Counted from the stretch's first letter, positions 1 through 9,646 are shown. The stretch: DNA of 64,000 nt from Tenacibaculum sp. MAR_2009_124 (GCF_900105455.1 NZ_FNSF01000005.1:496001-560000); one strand, 5' to 3'. Program-made: numbers and translations. Notes: generated by a model not told the origin, from the sequence alone.

Positions 1-1
1 A

Positions 2-343
2 GACCAACCATCTTATAAACCTATGCAAGATGAAGAATTAGCTCATTTCTTAAATGGACTCATTATCTTCAAACGAGGAAAAAGAGAGGGACCACCACCC
101 CAAGCGGAGAAAAGTTTAAATAATAACCTCATCTTAAGAAAACTTAAAATAGCATTAAACTTTAAAGACTTCGATATCATTGATACTCTTTCTCTGGTAA
201 AATTAAACATCAGCAAACATGAATTGAGCGCCTTTTTTAGAAACCCTAAGCAGGATCAGTATAGAATTTGCAAAGATCAATTTTTAAGAAATTTTCTTTT
301 TGGTTTACAAAAAAAATATCGCCCGACTAAGGACAAGGCTTAA
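2..343 (+). CDS. DUF1456 (YehS-like) protein, 5' truncated
   Basis: The reading frame is open to the window edge, so the gene begins upstream and only the C-terminal part (about 113 codons) is present. The Met at 23 is internal. The text resembles the second of two helical repeats in DUF1456/YehS proteins: a conserved AHFLNGLIIFKRGKREG block, then the second repeat with NNNLILRKLKIALNFKD. Family members are about 150 residues, cytosolic, and without an assigned biochemical role. No downstream gene lies on the same strand, so it ends its transcription unit. Confidence 0.8.
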   Translation, partial: DQPSYKPMQDEELAHFLNGLIIFKRGKREGPPPQAEKSLNNNLILRKLKIALNFKDFDIIDTLSLVKLNISKHELSAFFRNPKQDQYRICKDQFLRNFLFGLQKKYRPTKDKA

Positions 344-464
344 TCTATTTGAGTTCTTTTTGCAACTGTATTCAAACGAGTTAAGAGTCTTTTTATAAAT
401 CGAAATACTTGATTAGAATTAGATTTACTGAATATAGATACTTCAATTAGATATATAATACTAT

Positions 465-1208
465 TTATTCTTTCAGCTTCTTTTTAATTTTCCGAATGGT
501 TGGAGAACTCAGATAAAATAAATAAAAACCAGAGCAAATTGTTAGTAAACCTACTATTGAAAAAACACGTAGCACCCAGTTCGTGATATGGTCTCTGGTT
601 TCAAAATCCATTACGTGTAACATCCATAAAAAGTCAAATCGCCTCCAATTATCATTTCTCACAGAAGTTATTTTCGCAAATCTAGGGTCAACATATACTT
701 TCGTATTTGTTTCATGTTTTAAACGAACAGCATATACTGGTAATTGTTTACCACGATACTCATGATGGTTACTCAAGTCGTTTTCTATAAACGCTATATT
801 ACTTATTGGAATAGGGTTATATAATCTACTTTCTACAAAGGCTACAATTTCTTTTTCTGAAAGTTGATTCCGTAATTGGTAATTTCCTTCAGAAAGTGTT
901 ATTAAACAACTATTAGCTCCGCTAGAAACTCGAAGTAAACTGTCTGCACCAAATACAACTCCTTCAATTTGGCTGCTTTTAAATCCTGTTTGGTTTTCCA
1001 AAGAATCTAAACAAGACGCCAATGATTCATTGACCTTAAAACTGAAACTTTTTTCAGACTTATCTAATAAGGTTTTTCCATGAACATCTTTCATGTTATT
1101 CCAGCTAAAATAAAGGCCACCGACCGTCCAAAACAAAAATTGAACACCAATAAAAAGTCCTAAATAACGATGTGTTTTTCTGGTAGTTAAATGTAGTTTT
1201 CTTGACAT
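465..1208 (-). CDS. PepSY-associated transmembrane protein (247 aa)
   Basis: A short PepSY-type inner-membrane protein. It has a basic N-terminus, a first membrane helix at about residues 16-36 (LGLFIGVQFLFWTVGGLYFS), a soluble middle part of about 170 residues that would face the periplasm, and a second helix near residues 213-233 followed by a Lys-rich tail. The HRYLGLFIG start and the LWMLHVMDF segment before the last helix are typical of PepSY_TM proteins, which are often tied to iron or copper uptake or membrane redox. The full family form has four helices; this is the reduced form. It stands alone, with no neighbour on the same strand nearby. Confidence 0.7.
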   Translation of the reverse strand: MSRKLHLTTRKTHRYLGLFIGVQFLFWTVGGLYFSWNNMKDVHGKTLLDKSEKSFSFKVNESLASCLDSLENQTGFKSSQIEGVVFGADSLLRVSSGANSCLITLSEGNYQLRNQLSEKEIVAFVESRLYNPIPISNIAFIENDLSNHHEYRGKQLPVYAVRLKHETNTKVYVDPRFAKITSVRNDNWRRFDFLWMLHVMDFETRDHITNWVLRVFSIVGLLTICSGFYLFYLSSPTIRKIKKKLKE

Positions 1209-1875
1209 TTTTGGTTTAATTATTATATACTATAGATTTGACATTTCTCTATCATACTCTATTTCGATGACTTATTCCATTTACGATATTAATATCCTAG
1301 AATTTGGTTTGTCACTTCGAGTAAAATTATTTGAAATGAAATGAAGAACAATTTTGTATCGAGAAGTGCTCCCTATTACCGTATACTGTTCTCGATACAC
1401 TTTTCACTTCGTAAAAACCACTCGAACTGACAGTTCAACAATACCAATACACGAACATCTAAAATAGAATTAATCTTTGTTTCAACCTCAGTATTTTTTA
1501 AGTCTATTTCTTTTTCCATTGATGAAAAAGAAACAAAAAATCTAGTCTTAACCATGCTACACTCAAAAATAATCAACCTCGAACCTAAATTAAAATAACT
1601 CACTATCGTTCAAACAGATTTTAATTTTAACGGTTCTTGCGTAGTTATTTTCTGATTGCCTGCTTATGACAACATAACTTTTATACTCCGAATTATTAGA
1701 ACAATAGGAATTCAACATTCTATAGCAAAAAAGCCATTGCAAATTTTTACAATGACTTTTTCTTTGTTTTATTTATAGCTAGTCATTTCGACCGATAAGG
1801 AGAAATCTCCTGAATTATTGGAGGGTAAGTTTTGAATATGTTCTTTAAATCAACACCTCTCCAGTGAAATAACTT
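1209..1875. other. 667-bp intergenic region with dispersed repeats
   Basis: No convincing gene. It holds a 123-bp inverted-repeat element (1310-1432), a weak hairpin with AT-rich flanks (about 1725-1758), and a short GTCATTTCGACC...GAGAAATCTCCT segment (about 1783-1814) of a type common between flavobacterial genes. A 75-codon open frame at 1376-1603 overlaps the repeat and looks non-coding. Confidence 0.6.
1310..1432 (+). repeat. 123-bp inverted-repeat (MITE/REP-like) element, copy 1
   Basis: The ends form a 13-bp terminal inverted repeat with one mismatch (TGTCACTTCGAGT at the left, ACTCGAACTGACA at the right). Inside is a perfect 10-bp inverted repeat GTATCGAGAA / TTCTCGATAC. The same element recurs in opposite orientation at 41125-41258. 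It carries no transposase. Confidence 0.8.
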
Positions 1876-4689
1876 TTACCCAACAATATTGATAATCTTC
1901 CCAGGCACAATAATCACCTTCTTTGGCTCTCGTCCTGCGAGTTGTTGTTGTGTTTTTTCATGAGCCATTACTGTTTTTTCAATATCCTCTTTACTCATAT
2001 CTAATGGTAAGTTCAATTTGAAACGCATTTTACCATTAAATGAAATCGGATATTCTTTTTCCGACTCTACCAAGTACTTTTCTTCGAACGTTGGGAAAGC
2101 AGCAAAAGCGACAGATTCTTCATAACCTAACTTACTCCATAGCTCTTCTGCAATATGAGGCGCATATGGAGAGATTAACACTAATAACTGCTCAAGTATA
2201 GCTTTATTATTACACTTTTGTGCAGACAATTCGTTTACTGCAATCATAAATGTAGACACCGAAGTGTTAAAAGAAAAATTCTCGATATCTTCTTCTACTT
2301 TCTTAATGGTTTTGTGTAATGTTTTTAAATTTTCTTTAGTTACTTCTCCTTCTGAAACCTCAAAATTATCTCCATTATGAAACAATTTCCATAATTTTTT
2401 TAAGAAAGAATACACTCCCGAAATACCAGAAGTTTTCCATGGTTTGAATTGCTCTAATGGTCCTAAAAACATTTCGAACAAACGTAAACTATCCGCACCA
2501 TATTCTTCACAAATATCATCAGGGTTTACTACATTAAACCAACGCTTTGACATTTTCTCAACCTCACGACCAACAATATACTTTCCATCTTCTAACTCAA
2601 ACTCTGCATTTGCAAACTGAGGTTGCCAATTCTTAAGTCCATTAATATCTAATTCATCAGATGAATTTATAAGCTTTACATCTACACGTAATTCTTCGGT
2701 GTTATATTGATCCTTTACTCCGGCTGAAACATATCTATCTGTACCAGAAACTCGGTAAACAATTGCCGAAGTTCCCAAAATCATACCTTGGTTTATTAGT
2801 TTCTTCGCAAACTCATCAACAGGCAAGAAACCTCTATCGAATAAGAATTTTTGCCAAAAACGTGCGTACAATAAGTGTCCTGTAGCATGCTCAGAACCTC
2901 CAATGTATAAATCAACATCTTTCCAATACTCTACCGCCTCTTTGCTTACAAACTCACCATCATTACGAGCATCCATATAACGGTTAAAATACCAAGAACT
3001 ACCTGCCCAACCTGGCATTGTGTTTAGTTCTAATGGAAACACCGTAACATTATCTATCAGTTCATTACTAACTACCTCTGCAGTTTCGCTATTCCAAGCC
3101 CATACCTCAGCATTTCCTAATGGTGGTTTTCCATCTTCTGTTGGCAAGTACTTTTCAACTTCAGGTAATACGATTGGTAAATGTTTTTTATCAATCATTT
3201 GAGGCATTCCGTTTTTGTAATACACTGGGAATGGTTCTCCCCAATAACGTTGACGACTGAATACCGCATCGCGCAAACGATAATTTATTTTTCCGAAACC
3301 AAAACCACGTTTCTCCATTTCATAGATCACGGTTTTCATTGCTTTTTTATAAGGTAAACCATTTAAGAAATCGGAATTTGCAATAACCGTTTTTCCCTTA
3401 TCAGCAAAAGCCTCTTCAGAGATATCAGCACCTTCAAAAATATTCGGGATCGCTATATTGAAATGTTTTGCAAAATCATAATCACGTTGATCTCCACATG
3501 GCACGGCCATAACCGCTCCAGTTCCATAGCTAGCCAACACGTAGTCACCAATCCAAACTGGTACTTGCTCTCCTGTAAATGGATGTAAAGCATAGCCACC
3601 AGTAAAAACTCCTGAAATTGTTTTTACATCAGCCATACGGTCACGTTCCGAACGTTTTGCCGTAGCCTCTACATACGCTTCTACAGCTTCTTTTTGCTCT
3701 TCAGTGGTTATTTTTGCTACCAATTCATGCTCTGGAGCCAATGTCATAAAAGACACTCCAAAAATAGTATCAGGACGAGTCGTAAATACATCAATATTTG
3801 CATCATGTCCATCGACCTTAAAAGTAACCATTGCTCCTTGAGACCGACCAATCCAATTCGTTTGACTATCTTTTAGTGGCTGTGGCCAATCTATCTTATT
3901 TAATCCGTCCAATAAACGTTGTGCATATGCCGTAATACGCATTGACCATTGCGTCATTTTTTTGCGAACCACAGGATGCCCACCGCGTTCAGAAACACCA
4001 TTTACAATTTCATCATTTGCCAACACAGTTCCTAAAGCAGGACACCAGTTCACCTCAGTATCTGATAAATACGTTAAGCGGTATTGTAATAGAATTGCTT
4101 GTTGTTCGGTTTCTGAAAAACCTTTCCATTCTTCTGCAGAAAATCCTTGAATATCTTCATCAGAAACAGCATTCACATCTGCATTACCTTTTGTTTCAAA
4201 TATTGAAACTAATGTTGTAATGTCCTCTGCTTTATCCGTGTCTTTATTATACCATGAGTTGAATAACTGAATAAAAATCCACTGTGTCCATTTGTAGTAC
4301 TCAGAATTCGATGTACGAACCTCACGAGACCAATCGAAAGAGAATCCAATCTTATCTAACTGCCCTCTATATGTTTTTATGTTTGTTTCTGTAGTAATTG
4401 CTGGATGCTGCCCTGTTTGAATGGCATATTGCTCAGCAGGTAATCCGAAGCTATCATATCCCTGAGGGTGCAATACATTAAATCCTTTATGACGTTTATA
4501 ACGCGCATAAATATCACTAGCTATATATCCTAATGGGTGTCCAACGTGCAACCCTGCACCAGATGGATAAGGGAACATATCTAACACATAATACTTAGGC
4601 TTATCAGAATTATTTTCAGCTTTGAATGTACTTTTATCTGCCCAGTACTTTTGCCACCTTTCTTCTATTTCTTTGTGATTGTATTGCAT
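1876..4689 (-). CDS. leuS: Leucine--tRNA ligase
   Basis: Class I aminoacyl-tRNA synthetase that charges tRNA-Leu in the cytoplasm. The HIGH-type motif is HVGH at residues 48-51 within PYPSGAGLHVGHPLGY, and the KMSKS-type motif is EKMSKR near residue 711. Between them are the connective/editing domain (TTRPDTIFGVSFMTLAPEH) and the tryptophan-rich WAGSSWYFNRYMD block typical of bacterial LeuRS. The C-terminus ends in KVIIVPGKIINIVG, the usual LeuRS tail. The length of 937 residues is slightly above the E. coli form and normal for Bacteroidota. A TAAATTTG promoter element lies 27-34 bases upstream. It appears to be transcribed alone. Confidence 0.98.
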   Translation of the reverse strand: MQYNHKEIEERWQKYWADKSTFKAENNSDKPKYYVLDMFPYPSGAGLHVGHPLGYIASDIYARYKRHKGFNVLHPQGYDSFGLPAEQYAIQTGQHPAITTETNIKTYRGQLDKIGFSFDWSREVRTSNSEYYKWTQWIFIQLFNSWYNKDTDKAEDITTLVSIFETKGNADVNAVSDEDIQGFSAEEWKGFSETEQQAILLQYRLTYLSDTEVNWCPALGTVLANDEIVNGVSERGGHPVVRKKMTQWSMRITAYAQRLLDGLNKIDWPQPLKDSQTNWIGRSQGAMVTFKVDGHDANIDVFTTRPDTIFGVSFMTLAPEHELVAKITTEEQKEAVEAYVEATAKRSERDRMADVKTISGVFTGGYALHPFTGEQVPVWIGDYVLASYGTGAVMAVPCGDQRDYDFAKHFNIAIPNIFEGADISEEAFADKGKTVIANSDFLNGLPYKKAMKTVIYEMEKRGFGFGKINYRLRDAVFSRQRYWGEPFPVYYKNGMPQMIDKKHLPIVLPEVEKYLPTEDGKPPLGNAEVWAWNSETAEVVSNELIDNVTVFPLELNTMPGWAGSSWYFNRYMDARNDGEFVSKEAVEYWKDVDLYIGGSEHATGHLLYARFWQKFLFDRGFLPVDEFAKKLINQGMILGTSAIVYRVSGTDRYVSAGVKDQYNTEELRVDVKLINSSDELDINGLKNWQPQFANAEFELEDGKYIVGREVEKMSKRWFNVVNPDDICEEYGADSLRLFEMFLGPLEQFKPWKTSGISGVYSFLKKLWKLFHNGDNFEVSEGEVTKENLKTLHKTIKKVEEDIENFSFNTSVSTFMIAVNELSAQKCNNKAILEQLLVLISPYAPHIAEELWSKLGYEESVAFAAFPTFEEKYLVESEKEYPISFNGKMRFKLNLPLDMSKEDIEKTVMAHEKTQQQLAGREPKKVIIVPGKIINIVG

Positions 4690-4715
4690 CGTATAACTTC
4701 TTGTTTTAAAGGATG

Positions 4716-4723
4716 CAAATTTA
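4716..4723 (-). promoter_or_regulatory. Bacteroidetes -7 element for leuS
   Basis: TAAATTTG on the minus strand fits the TAnnTTTG consensus and sits 27-34 bases before the leuS start. I see no clear -33 element. Confidence 0.5.
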
Positions 4724-4875
4724 CGTTTATTTCACTAGTATAAAAACTAAGCTCTATAATTCTATTTATTCTTGTTTAAACCTGCGTAGTGCATAAGAAA
4801 ATCGATTCCATTTGAAAACGAACTCAAAATTGGGTTAAACAAACAAAAAAACAACAAAGAATACCCTCATAAGAA

Positions 4876-5985
4876 CTACATATTTAACCATTGCTTAAAC
4901 TCAGCTGCTTTGTTTTTACTTATAATAATTTCTTCAGAAGTATTTGAATGCACAAGTATTTTTAGCTGGCTTTTACCATACTTTATGATTTTATCTATCG
5001 CTGAAATACTAATAATAAACTGGCGATTTGCTCTAAAGAAAAGAGATGAATCAAGATTTGAATACATATCATCTAAACTTGCATTTGAGGTCGATTTTTT
5101 TCCATCGAAACAAACAACATAGGTAATGGTGTTTTCGGTATATATATAAGCGATATCACTTATTAATACAGGCACTAACTCATTTCGTATATAGGTTAAA
5201 ATTCTCTTTCTACTAACATCTAAAGGCTCGTTTGTTTTTTCAACTATTTCTTCTTTGTTTTCTTTTTCTTTCTTTTCTCTATAAGAAACCAAATCGGTAT
5301 TTAACTTAGAAAGGTTAATAACCTCATTAGCCAAGTTAGAGTTTTTCATTTCTAATTGCTTCTCATAACTACTTCCTATAATTCTTACAGAAAGAGAAGA
5401 CAAAACAATAACTAGCACTCCCATAATTAAAAAGATTACATAGAAATTGCTTTTTAATTTTCTTAATTGTTTGTGCATACTCTTTACATTAACATTGGCC
5501 GCTACGATAAGGTCTGAATTTTTAATCGGAGCAATATGTATTACTTCGGAAATCAATTGATCGTCTTCCTCTTTAGACATATTTGACATTAATAAATCGT
5601 ACAGGTCATTGGTATTATTCTTTTCTTTTAGCGATGCCAACAACTTTGAATTTGAATTAACGGGCTGCCCTACTTTAGTAACATCTGGATGACATACTTT
5701 TTTACCTGACCAATCGAAAATTGAAATAAACCAAGTATCAGAATTGCTTTTAGAGAGTGTCGTTTGAAGATTATTTAAAATATCGGTTTTATCAATTTTA
5801 TTACGCAATTGAAAATTTAATATGCTTGCAATTTCGTTAGCCTCTCTTTTACTAGTTTCAACTTGAACCTCTAATAACTGATTGGCACTTGCCTTAATAA
5901 AATACTGAGCCCCAATTATAGATATTAGCAAAAAAACTAAGCTTATTGCTAAAACGGTAAATAGGTATAATCTGTCTTTTCTCAT
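4876..5985 (-). CDS. Membrane-anchored LytTR-domain transcriptional regulator
   Basis: A one-component regulator: an N-terminal membrane helix (about 7-30), an extracytoplasmic sensor of about 140 residues with a Cache/PDC-like feel (WFISIFDWSGKKVCHPD; VIHIAPIKNSDLIVAANV), a second helix (about 180-204), a coiled-coil linker, and a C-terminal LytTR DNA-binding domain (about 262-369, including FFRANRQFIISISAID, the hallmark of LytTR). No histidine kinase or receiver domain is present, so signal sensing and DNA binding are in one membrane protein. The target is unknown; LytTR proteins bind short imperfect direct repeats. Neighbouring genes give no clue. Confidence 0.85.
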   Translation of the reverse strand: MRKDRLYLFTVLAISLVFLLISIIGAQYFIKASANQLLEVQVETSKREANEIASILNFQLRNKIDKTDILNNLQTTLSKSNSDTWFISIFDWSGKKVCHPDVTKVGQPVNSNSKLLASLKEKNNTNDLYDLLMSNMSKEEDDQLISEVIHIAPIKNSDLIVAANVNVKSMHKQLRKLKSNFYVIFLIMGVLVIVLSSLSVRIIGSSYEKQLEMKNSNLANEVINLSKLNTDLVSYREKKEKENKEEIVEKTNEPLDVSRKRILTYIRNELVPVLISDIAYIYTENTITYVVCFDGKKSTSNASLDDMYSNLDSSLFFRANRQFIISISAIDKIIKYGKSQLKILVHSNTSEEIIISKNKAAEFKQWLNM

Positions 5986-6116
5986 CTGTTCGGTTAATCC
6001 TAAGATTTATAAATAGCTTTTTTCCTTTTCATCACTCATTTTTCCTTACTCAGTAAAATTCTCCTAAAAATATCAAAATAAATGATTTTCTTTGAAATGA
6101 TTTTTTATTTCATCAA

Positions 6117-6545
6117 ATGAACAAGAAAAATAGTTTTTTATTTAAAAGCATTAGTGCTTTGTTACTAATAAGCTTGCTATATTACTATTTTTCCAATTCA
6201 AAAAATATAAAGTCTTTACCCTCTAATTTTATCATTAAATCTATTGATCTCGCCAGTTCATACGCTTTAGACGAAAAAAAAGCGGATTCATTATATATAA
6301 ACAAGATTATAAAGGTTTATGGTAATGTAAAAGAAATTTCGTATTTAAATAATAGAAATACTGTAATTCTATTGGGTAGTTCTCCGACTTCAAGTGTGAT
6401 TTGTGATTTAAATAAAAACGAATTGAACAAACTAAACCAACTTAAAACCAATCAAACTGTTTATATAAAAGGAATTTGTAAAGGTTATTTAAACGATGTT
6501 ATACTTTTAAACTGTTATATAGACACTATTAAAAACGATGAATAA
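6117..6545 (+). CDS. OB-fold (tRNA_anti-like) membrane-associated protein
   Basis: A 142-residue protein with one N-terminal hydrophobic segment (about 10-26) and an OB-fold region, tRNA_anti-like type, seen in IIKVYGNVKEISYLN...VILLGSS...VYIKGICKGYLNDVILLNCYID. Such proteins are common in Bacteroidota next to YceI genes and have no proven role. The stop overlaps the start of the next gene by 8 bases, so the two are probably translationally coupled. It leads a plus-strand unit that runs through 9010. Confidence 0.7.
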   Translation: MNKKNSFLFKSISALLLISLLYYYFSNSKNIKSLPSNFIIKSIDLASSYALDEKKADSLYINKIIKVYGNVKEISYLNNRNTVILLGSSPTSSVICDLNKNELNKLNQLKTNQTVYIKGICKGYLNDVILLNCYIDTIKNDE

Positions 6546-7089
6546 ACTCTTCACTCTTTTAATTATTTTCTCTCTGTTTGCGTTTAGAGACTCTATTCCT
6601 AAACAGTATATCGCCCGACAAGGTCAGGTTACTTTTTTCTCTTATGCTTCCGTTGAAAATATTGAAGCTAAAAACAATCAGGTATTAAGTATTCTTGATC
6701 TTGAAAAAAAAGAAATAGCCATTAGTATGTTAATGCGAGCCTTTATTTTTAAAAAGGATTTAATGCATGAACATTTTAATGAGAGCTATATTGAATCTGA
6801 CATTTACCCCAAAGCTACTTTTGAAGGAGCTCTTAAAAATTTTGATCCCGAGGATACAACAAAACAAACTAAACTAATTCATGGAACGATAACCATACAT
6901 GGAATATCAAAAGAAATTGATATTAAAGCAACGATCAACAAAACGCAAAGAGGTTATCATTTACTCGGTGAATTTAATCTTACTGTTCAAGATTTTAATA
7001 TTAAAATACCTCCAATCTTAGCAAATAATATTGCCAAAGTTGTTTTGGTTAAATTTAACTTCCAATACCTACCCTATGAAAACGACTAA
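6538..7089 (+). CDS. YceI family lipocalin-like protein
   Basis: YceI-fold protein of 183 residues. An N-terminal hydrophobic stretch (3-17) acts as signal peptide, without a lipobox Cys. The YceI pattern is clear: MHEHFNESYIESDIYPKATFEG followed by LIHGTITIHGISKEIDIKATI and FNLTVQDFNIKIPP. Family members bind isoprenoid or other amphiphilic ligands in the periplasm. The gene overlaps both neighbours (8 bases before, 14 bases after), indicating one transcript. Confidence 0.9.
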   Translation: MNKLFTLLIIFSLFAFRDSIPKQYIARQGQVTFFSYASVENIEAKNNQVLSILDLEKKEIAISMLMRAFIFKKDLMHEHFNESYIESDIYPKATFEGALKNFDPEDTTKQTKLIHGTITIHGISKEIDIKATINKTQRGYHLLGEFNLTVQDFNIKIPPILANNIAKVVLVKFNFQYLPYEND

Positions 7090-7987
7090 ACTTTTATACC
7101 TACTTATCATACTGCCATCCTTTTCAATGGCACAGAATTTATTAAGTAAACTAGACAAAGAGTACCCTAATAAACCTGTATTTGAAATTGCCACTTTCAA
7201 AACCACAAGAATTGGTCTTGGACATTCTATTGAAACGAGAAAACAAGGGGCTTTAGAAATATCTTTATCGAATAGATTCTGGAATCACAAAGAAGGAACA
7301 ACGCAACGGTTCTTAGCAGACGAAGTTAGTATTAGATTTGGTTTAGACTACGCAATTACGGACAACTTTACCGTCGGGGCGGGTTATACCAATTTTGATA
7401 AAATAACTGATAGCTTTTTAAAATATAAATTTGTTAGACAAGCAAAAGGGGCTAAAAAATCGCCTTTTAGCATTGCTTTGCTTCAAGCAATGTCTTATCG
7501 AAATAAAAGCCTCACTCAAGCATATGACCAGTATGGAGTACCCTACTTCAATGATCATAACTCAAATATATATAATTTTACTACTCAATTGTTAATTGCA
7601 CGAAAATTCAATACGAAATTTTCAGCTCAGCTGTCTCCTATTTTTATCACAAGAAATAATAGTATTTTTGAAGAGCAACCTAAAAGTCAGTATGCTTTAG
7701 GTTTTGGAGCTAGATACAAAGTTGGAGGACATGTTTCTATAGTTTCGGAATATTATCATGTTTTTAATCCAGTAAAAACTGTTCCTACCTACAATCCTTT
7801 TATGATTGGTGTAAATTGGGAATTAAGTCATTTATTATTACAGTTTCAAATGACTAACGCTAGAAATTATGCTGAAGACACTTTTATTACACAAACAACC
7901 AACAATTTCAATTTTCATGATGGAAACTTTCACTTTGGATTCAATGCTATCTTCGTGCTTCATTTAAGTAAAAACAAAGTCAATTAA
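7076..7987 (+). CDS. DUF5777 outer-membrane beta-barrel protein
   Basis: The ATG at 7076 is preferred over one at 7031, because it opens a clean signal peptide (MKTTKLLYLLIILPSFSMAQ) and the earlier start only adds out-of-place residues overlapping yceI. The 303-residue product has alternating hydrophobic strands and matches the DUF5777 barrel type (EIATFKTTRIGLGHSIETR, LGFGARYKVG, MIGVNWELSHLLLQFQMTN). In Bacteroidota it commonly follows a YceI gene, as here. The partner ligand is not known; a role in lipid or quinone handling at the envelope is only inferred from the neighbour. Confidence 0.85.
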   Translation: MKTTKLLYLLIILPSFSMAQNLLSKLDKEYPNKPVFEIATFKTTRIGLGHSIETRKQGALEISLSNRFWNHKEGTTQRFLADEVSIRFGLDYAITDNFTVGAGYTNFDKITDSFLKYKFVRQAKGAKKSPFSIALLQAMSYRNKSLTQAYDQYGVPYFNDHNSNIYNFTTQLLIARKFNTKFSAQLSPIFITRNNSIFEEQPKSQYALGFGARYKVGGHVSIVSEYYHVFNPVKTVPTYNPFMIGVNWELSHLLLQFQMTNARNYAEDTFITQTTNNFNFHDGNFHFGFNAIFVLHLSKNKVN

Positions 7988-8017
7988 AACCATCATCTTA
8001 AACAAAAACTAACGAAA

Positions 8018-9010
8018 ATGAATACTACTATTGACCTTAAGTCACAAGTTCTAAACCTTTTAAAAGATGAGAGTTCAACTACTGAAATCGAAAATTCAAT
8101 TTATACGATTCATCAGCACTTTCATGAGGTACTGGATATACCCAATTTTGATGAATCAATACCTAATCTAGCCGCTGTTTCAACATCAAAGGGAAAGGCT
8201 TTAGGAATGAATCATGCAGCTAAATGTTTATTTGACTATAAAAGAACAGTAAAGTTTTTAAAGGGAATGATAGCTGCTATTAAAGAAAAACAAACAGCTC
8301 ATCCTAATGAAACTATTCGAGTTTTTTATGCAGGATGTGGACCTTATGCTCCTTTTGTTACTTTGATTGCACAGTTGTTCCGTTCTGATGAAATTCAATT
8401 TGATATACTAGAAATTAACGCCCTTTCATTAAATCATGCTAAAAGCTTAATTTCAGGTCTACAACTAAATGATTATATCGGGGAATATTATCAAGACGAT
8501 GCTATTACTTTTAAAATCGATCAAGAGAAGCAATATCACATTTTATTCAGTGAAACCTTAGATGCTTTATTATTTCGTGAATGTTATGTGCCTATTCTTT
8601 TCAATATGCTACCCCAACTTCCTGACAATATTCATGTTATACCAAACAATGTTCAAGTAAACATGAATTTATCTCTTATGTCAATGACTAACGAAGGATA
8701 TAAAGCAGATAAAACAGAGACTATCCTAGATGCAAGACAATCCGTTTCGGAACATGCATCTGTTGAATCCATTCCTGAAAGGCTTCCTCAAAGGACAGTG
8801 AACGTGAAGGAGTTAAACATTGAAGATTATAACTACTTTTTACTTGATACGAAAGTGAATGTTTTCGATGATATTTGGTTAGAAAGAAACGAATCTTCGT
8901 TAACAATACCGTTGGAAATGGAAATTCACAAGCCTTTTGATTTCTCCAAAATGGTATTTACCTATGAAATGAAAGACGCAATTGAATTGAAATACCAGCT
9001 TTTTGAGTAA
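8018..9010 (+). CDS. Methyltransferase-like protein (Rossmann, 330 aa)
   Basis: Residues around 100-116 form a SAM-binding motif I (VFYAGCGPYAPFVTL), followed by an acidic motif II (FDILEIN) and a motif-IV-like HILFSETLDALL, so a class I methyltransferase fold is likely. The N-terminal 60 residues are helical. The C-terminal part is beta-rich, as in protein arginine methyltransferase-like enzymes. Substrate unknown. It lies 30 bases after the DUF5777 gene and closes the unit, followed by a strong terminator. It is loosely similar in layout to the product at 44826-45710. Confidence 0.6.
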   Translation: MNTTIDLKSQVLNLLKDESSTTEIENSIYTIHQHFHEVLDIPNFDESIPNLAAVSTSKGKALGMNHAAKCLFDYKRTVKFLKGMIAAIKEKQTAHPNETIRVFYAGCGPYAPFVTLIAQLFRSDEIQFDILEINALSLNHAKSLISGLQLNDYIGEYYQDDAITFKIDQEKQYHILFSETLDALLFRECYVPILFNMLPQLPDNIHVIPNNVQVNMNLSLMSMTNEGYKADKTETILDARQSVSEHASVESIPERLPQRTVNVKELNIEDYNYFLLDTKVNVFDDIWLERNESSLTIPLEMEIHKPFDFSKMVFTYEMKDAIELKYQLFE

Positions 9011-9034
9011 TAACACTTATAATAATATATAAAG

Positions 9035-9068
9035 ACAAAACCGTTGAAGAGATCTTCAACGGTTTTGT
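9035..9068. terminator. Bidirectional Rho-independent terminator
   Basis: A perfect 14-bp stem (ACAAAACCGTTGAA / TTCAACGGTTTTGT) with a six-base loop sits between convergent genes ending at 9010 and 9089. The A- and T-rich ends allow use in both directions. Confidence 0.85.
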
Positions 9069-9088
9069 TATTTTAAAAGTATTCTTTT

Positions 9089-9646
9089 TTAAAATTGATA
9101 TCCAAGAGACATTTGGAAAGTTCCGTTTTTCATTTCTCGAAAATCTTGAATATCTACAACTCCCAATGAGTAACGAGATTGTAAAAACAAGCCGTTATCA
9201 AATTGATAACCGAATCCAAAATTAATACCGAAATCATAACTATCTATCTTAGTATTGTATTCTCCCAAGACATTGTCAACTACCTTATCATTGACCAAAA
9301 AAGAAACTTCTGGTCCAACTTCTAAAGAAAGTCCTTTTATCGGATAATATTTGGCCATTACAGGCAAAGAAATATAATCTACTTTAAAGGTTGCATCTTC
9401 GATTTTAGCTCCACGTTGTGTATATAAAACCTCAGGTTGGATTGAAAATGAATCTGACAATTTCGCCTCGAGAGTTATTCCTCCATGGAAGCCCAATCTG
9501 GAACCAATATCAGGATCATCTTGCCCCATATAGTCAAGACGAATAGTAGAAACATTTAGTCCAGCTTTTACACCAAATTTTACATCTTGCGCGTTTACTG
9601 TTGCAAATGCAATCATACATACAATTGCTAGTACTGTTTTTTTCAT
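9089..9646 (-). CDS. Porin-family outer-membrane beta-barrel protein
   Basis: Small PorT/OMP_b-brl-type barrel. I place the start at 9646, giving a standard signal peptide (MKKTVLAIVCMIAFATVNAQ) and 185 residues; an ATG at 9667 adds seven residues (MKTKTTI) and cannot be excluded. The barrel text (VKFGVKAGLNVSTIRLDYM, FSIQPEVLYTQRGAKI, YISLPVMAKYYPIKGLSLEVGPEVSFL) is the classic eight-strand pattern, ending in the outer-membrane signature FQMSLGYQF. Function is structural or unknown. Confidence 0.88.
   Translation of the reverse strand: MKKTVLAIVCMIAFATVNAQDVKFGVKAGLNVSTIRLDYMGQDDPDIGSRLGFHGGITLEAKLSDSFSIQPEVLYTQRGAKIEDATFKVDYISLPVMAKYYPIKGLSLEVGPEVSFLVNDKVVDNVLGEYNTKIDSYDFGINFGFGYQFDNGLFLQSRYSLGVVDIQDFREMKNGTFQMSLGYQF

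Noticed and set aside
1376..1603. 75-codon frame on the minus strand
   Set aside because: It overlaps the inverted-repeat element and has no recognisable protein motif or promoter.
3942..4220. 92-codon frame antisense to leuS
   Set aside because: It lies inside a highly conserved enzyme gene, and no independent signal supports it.
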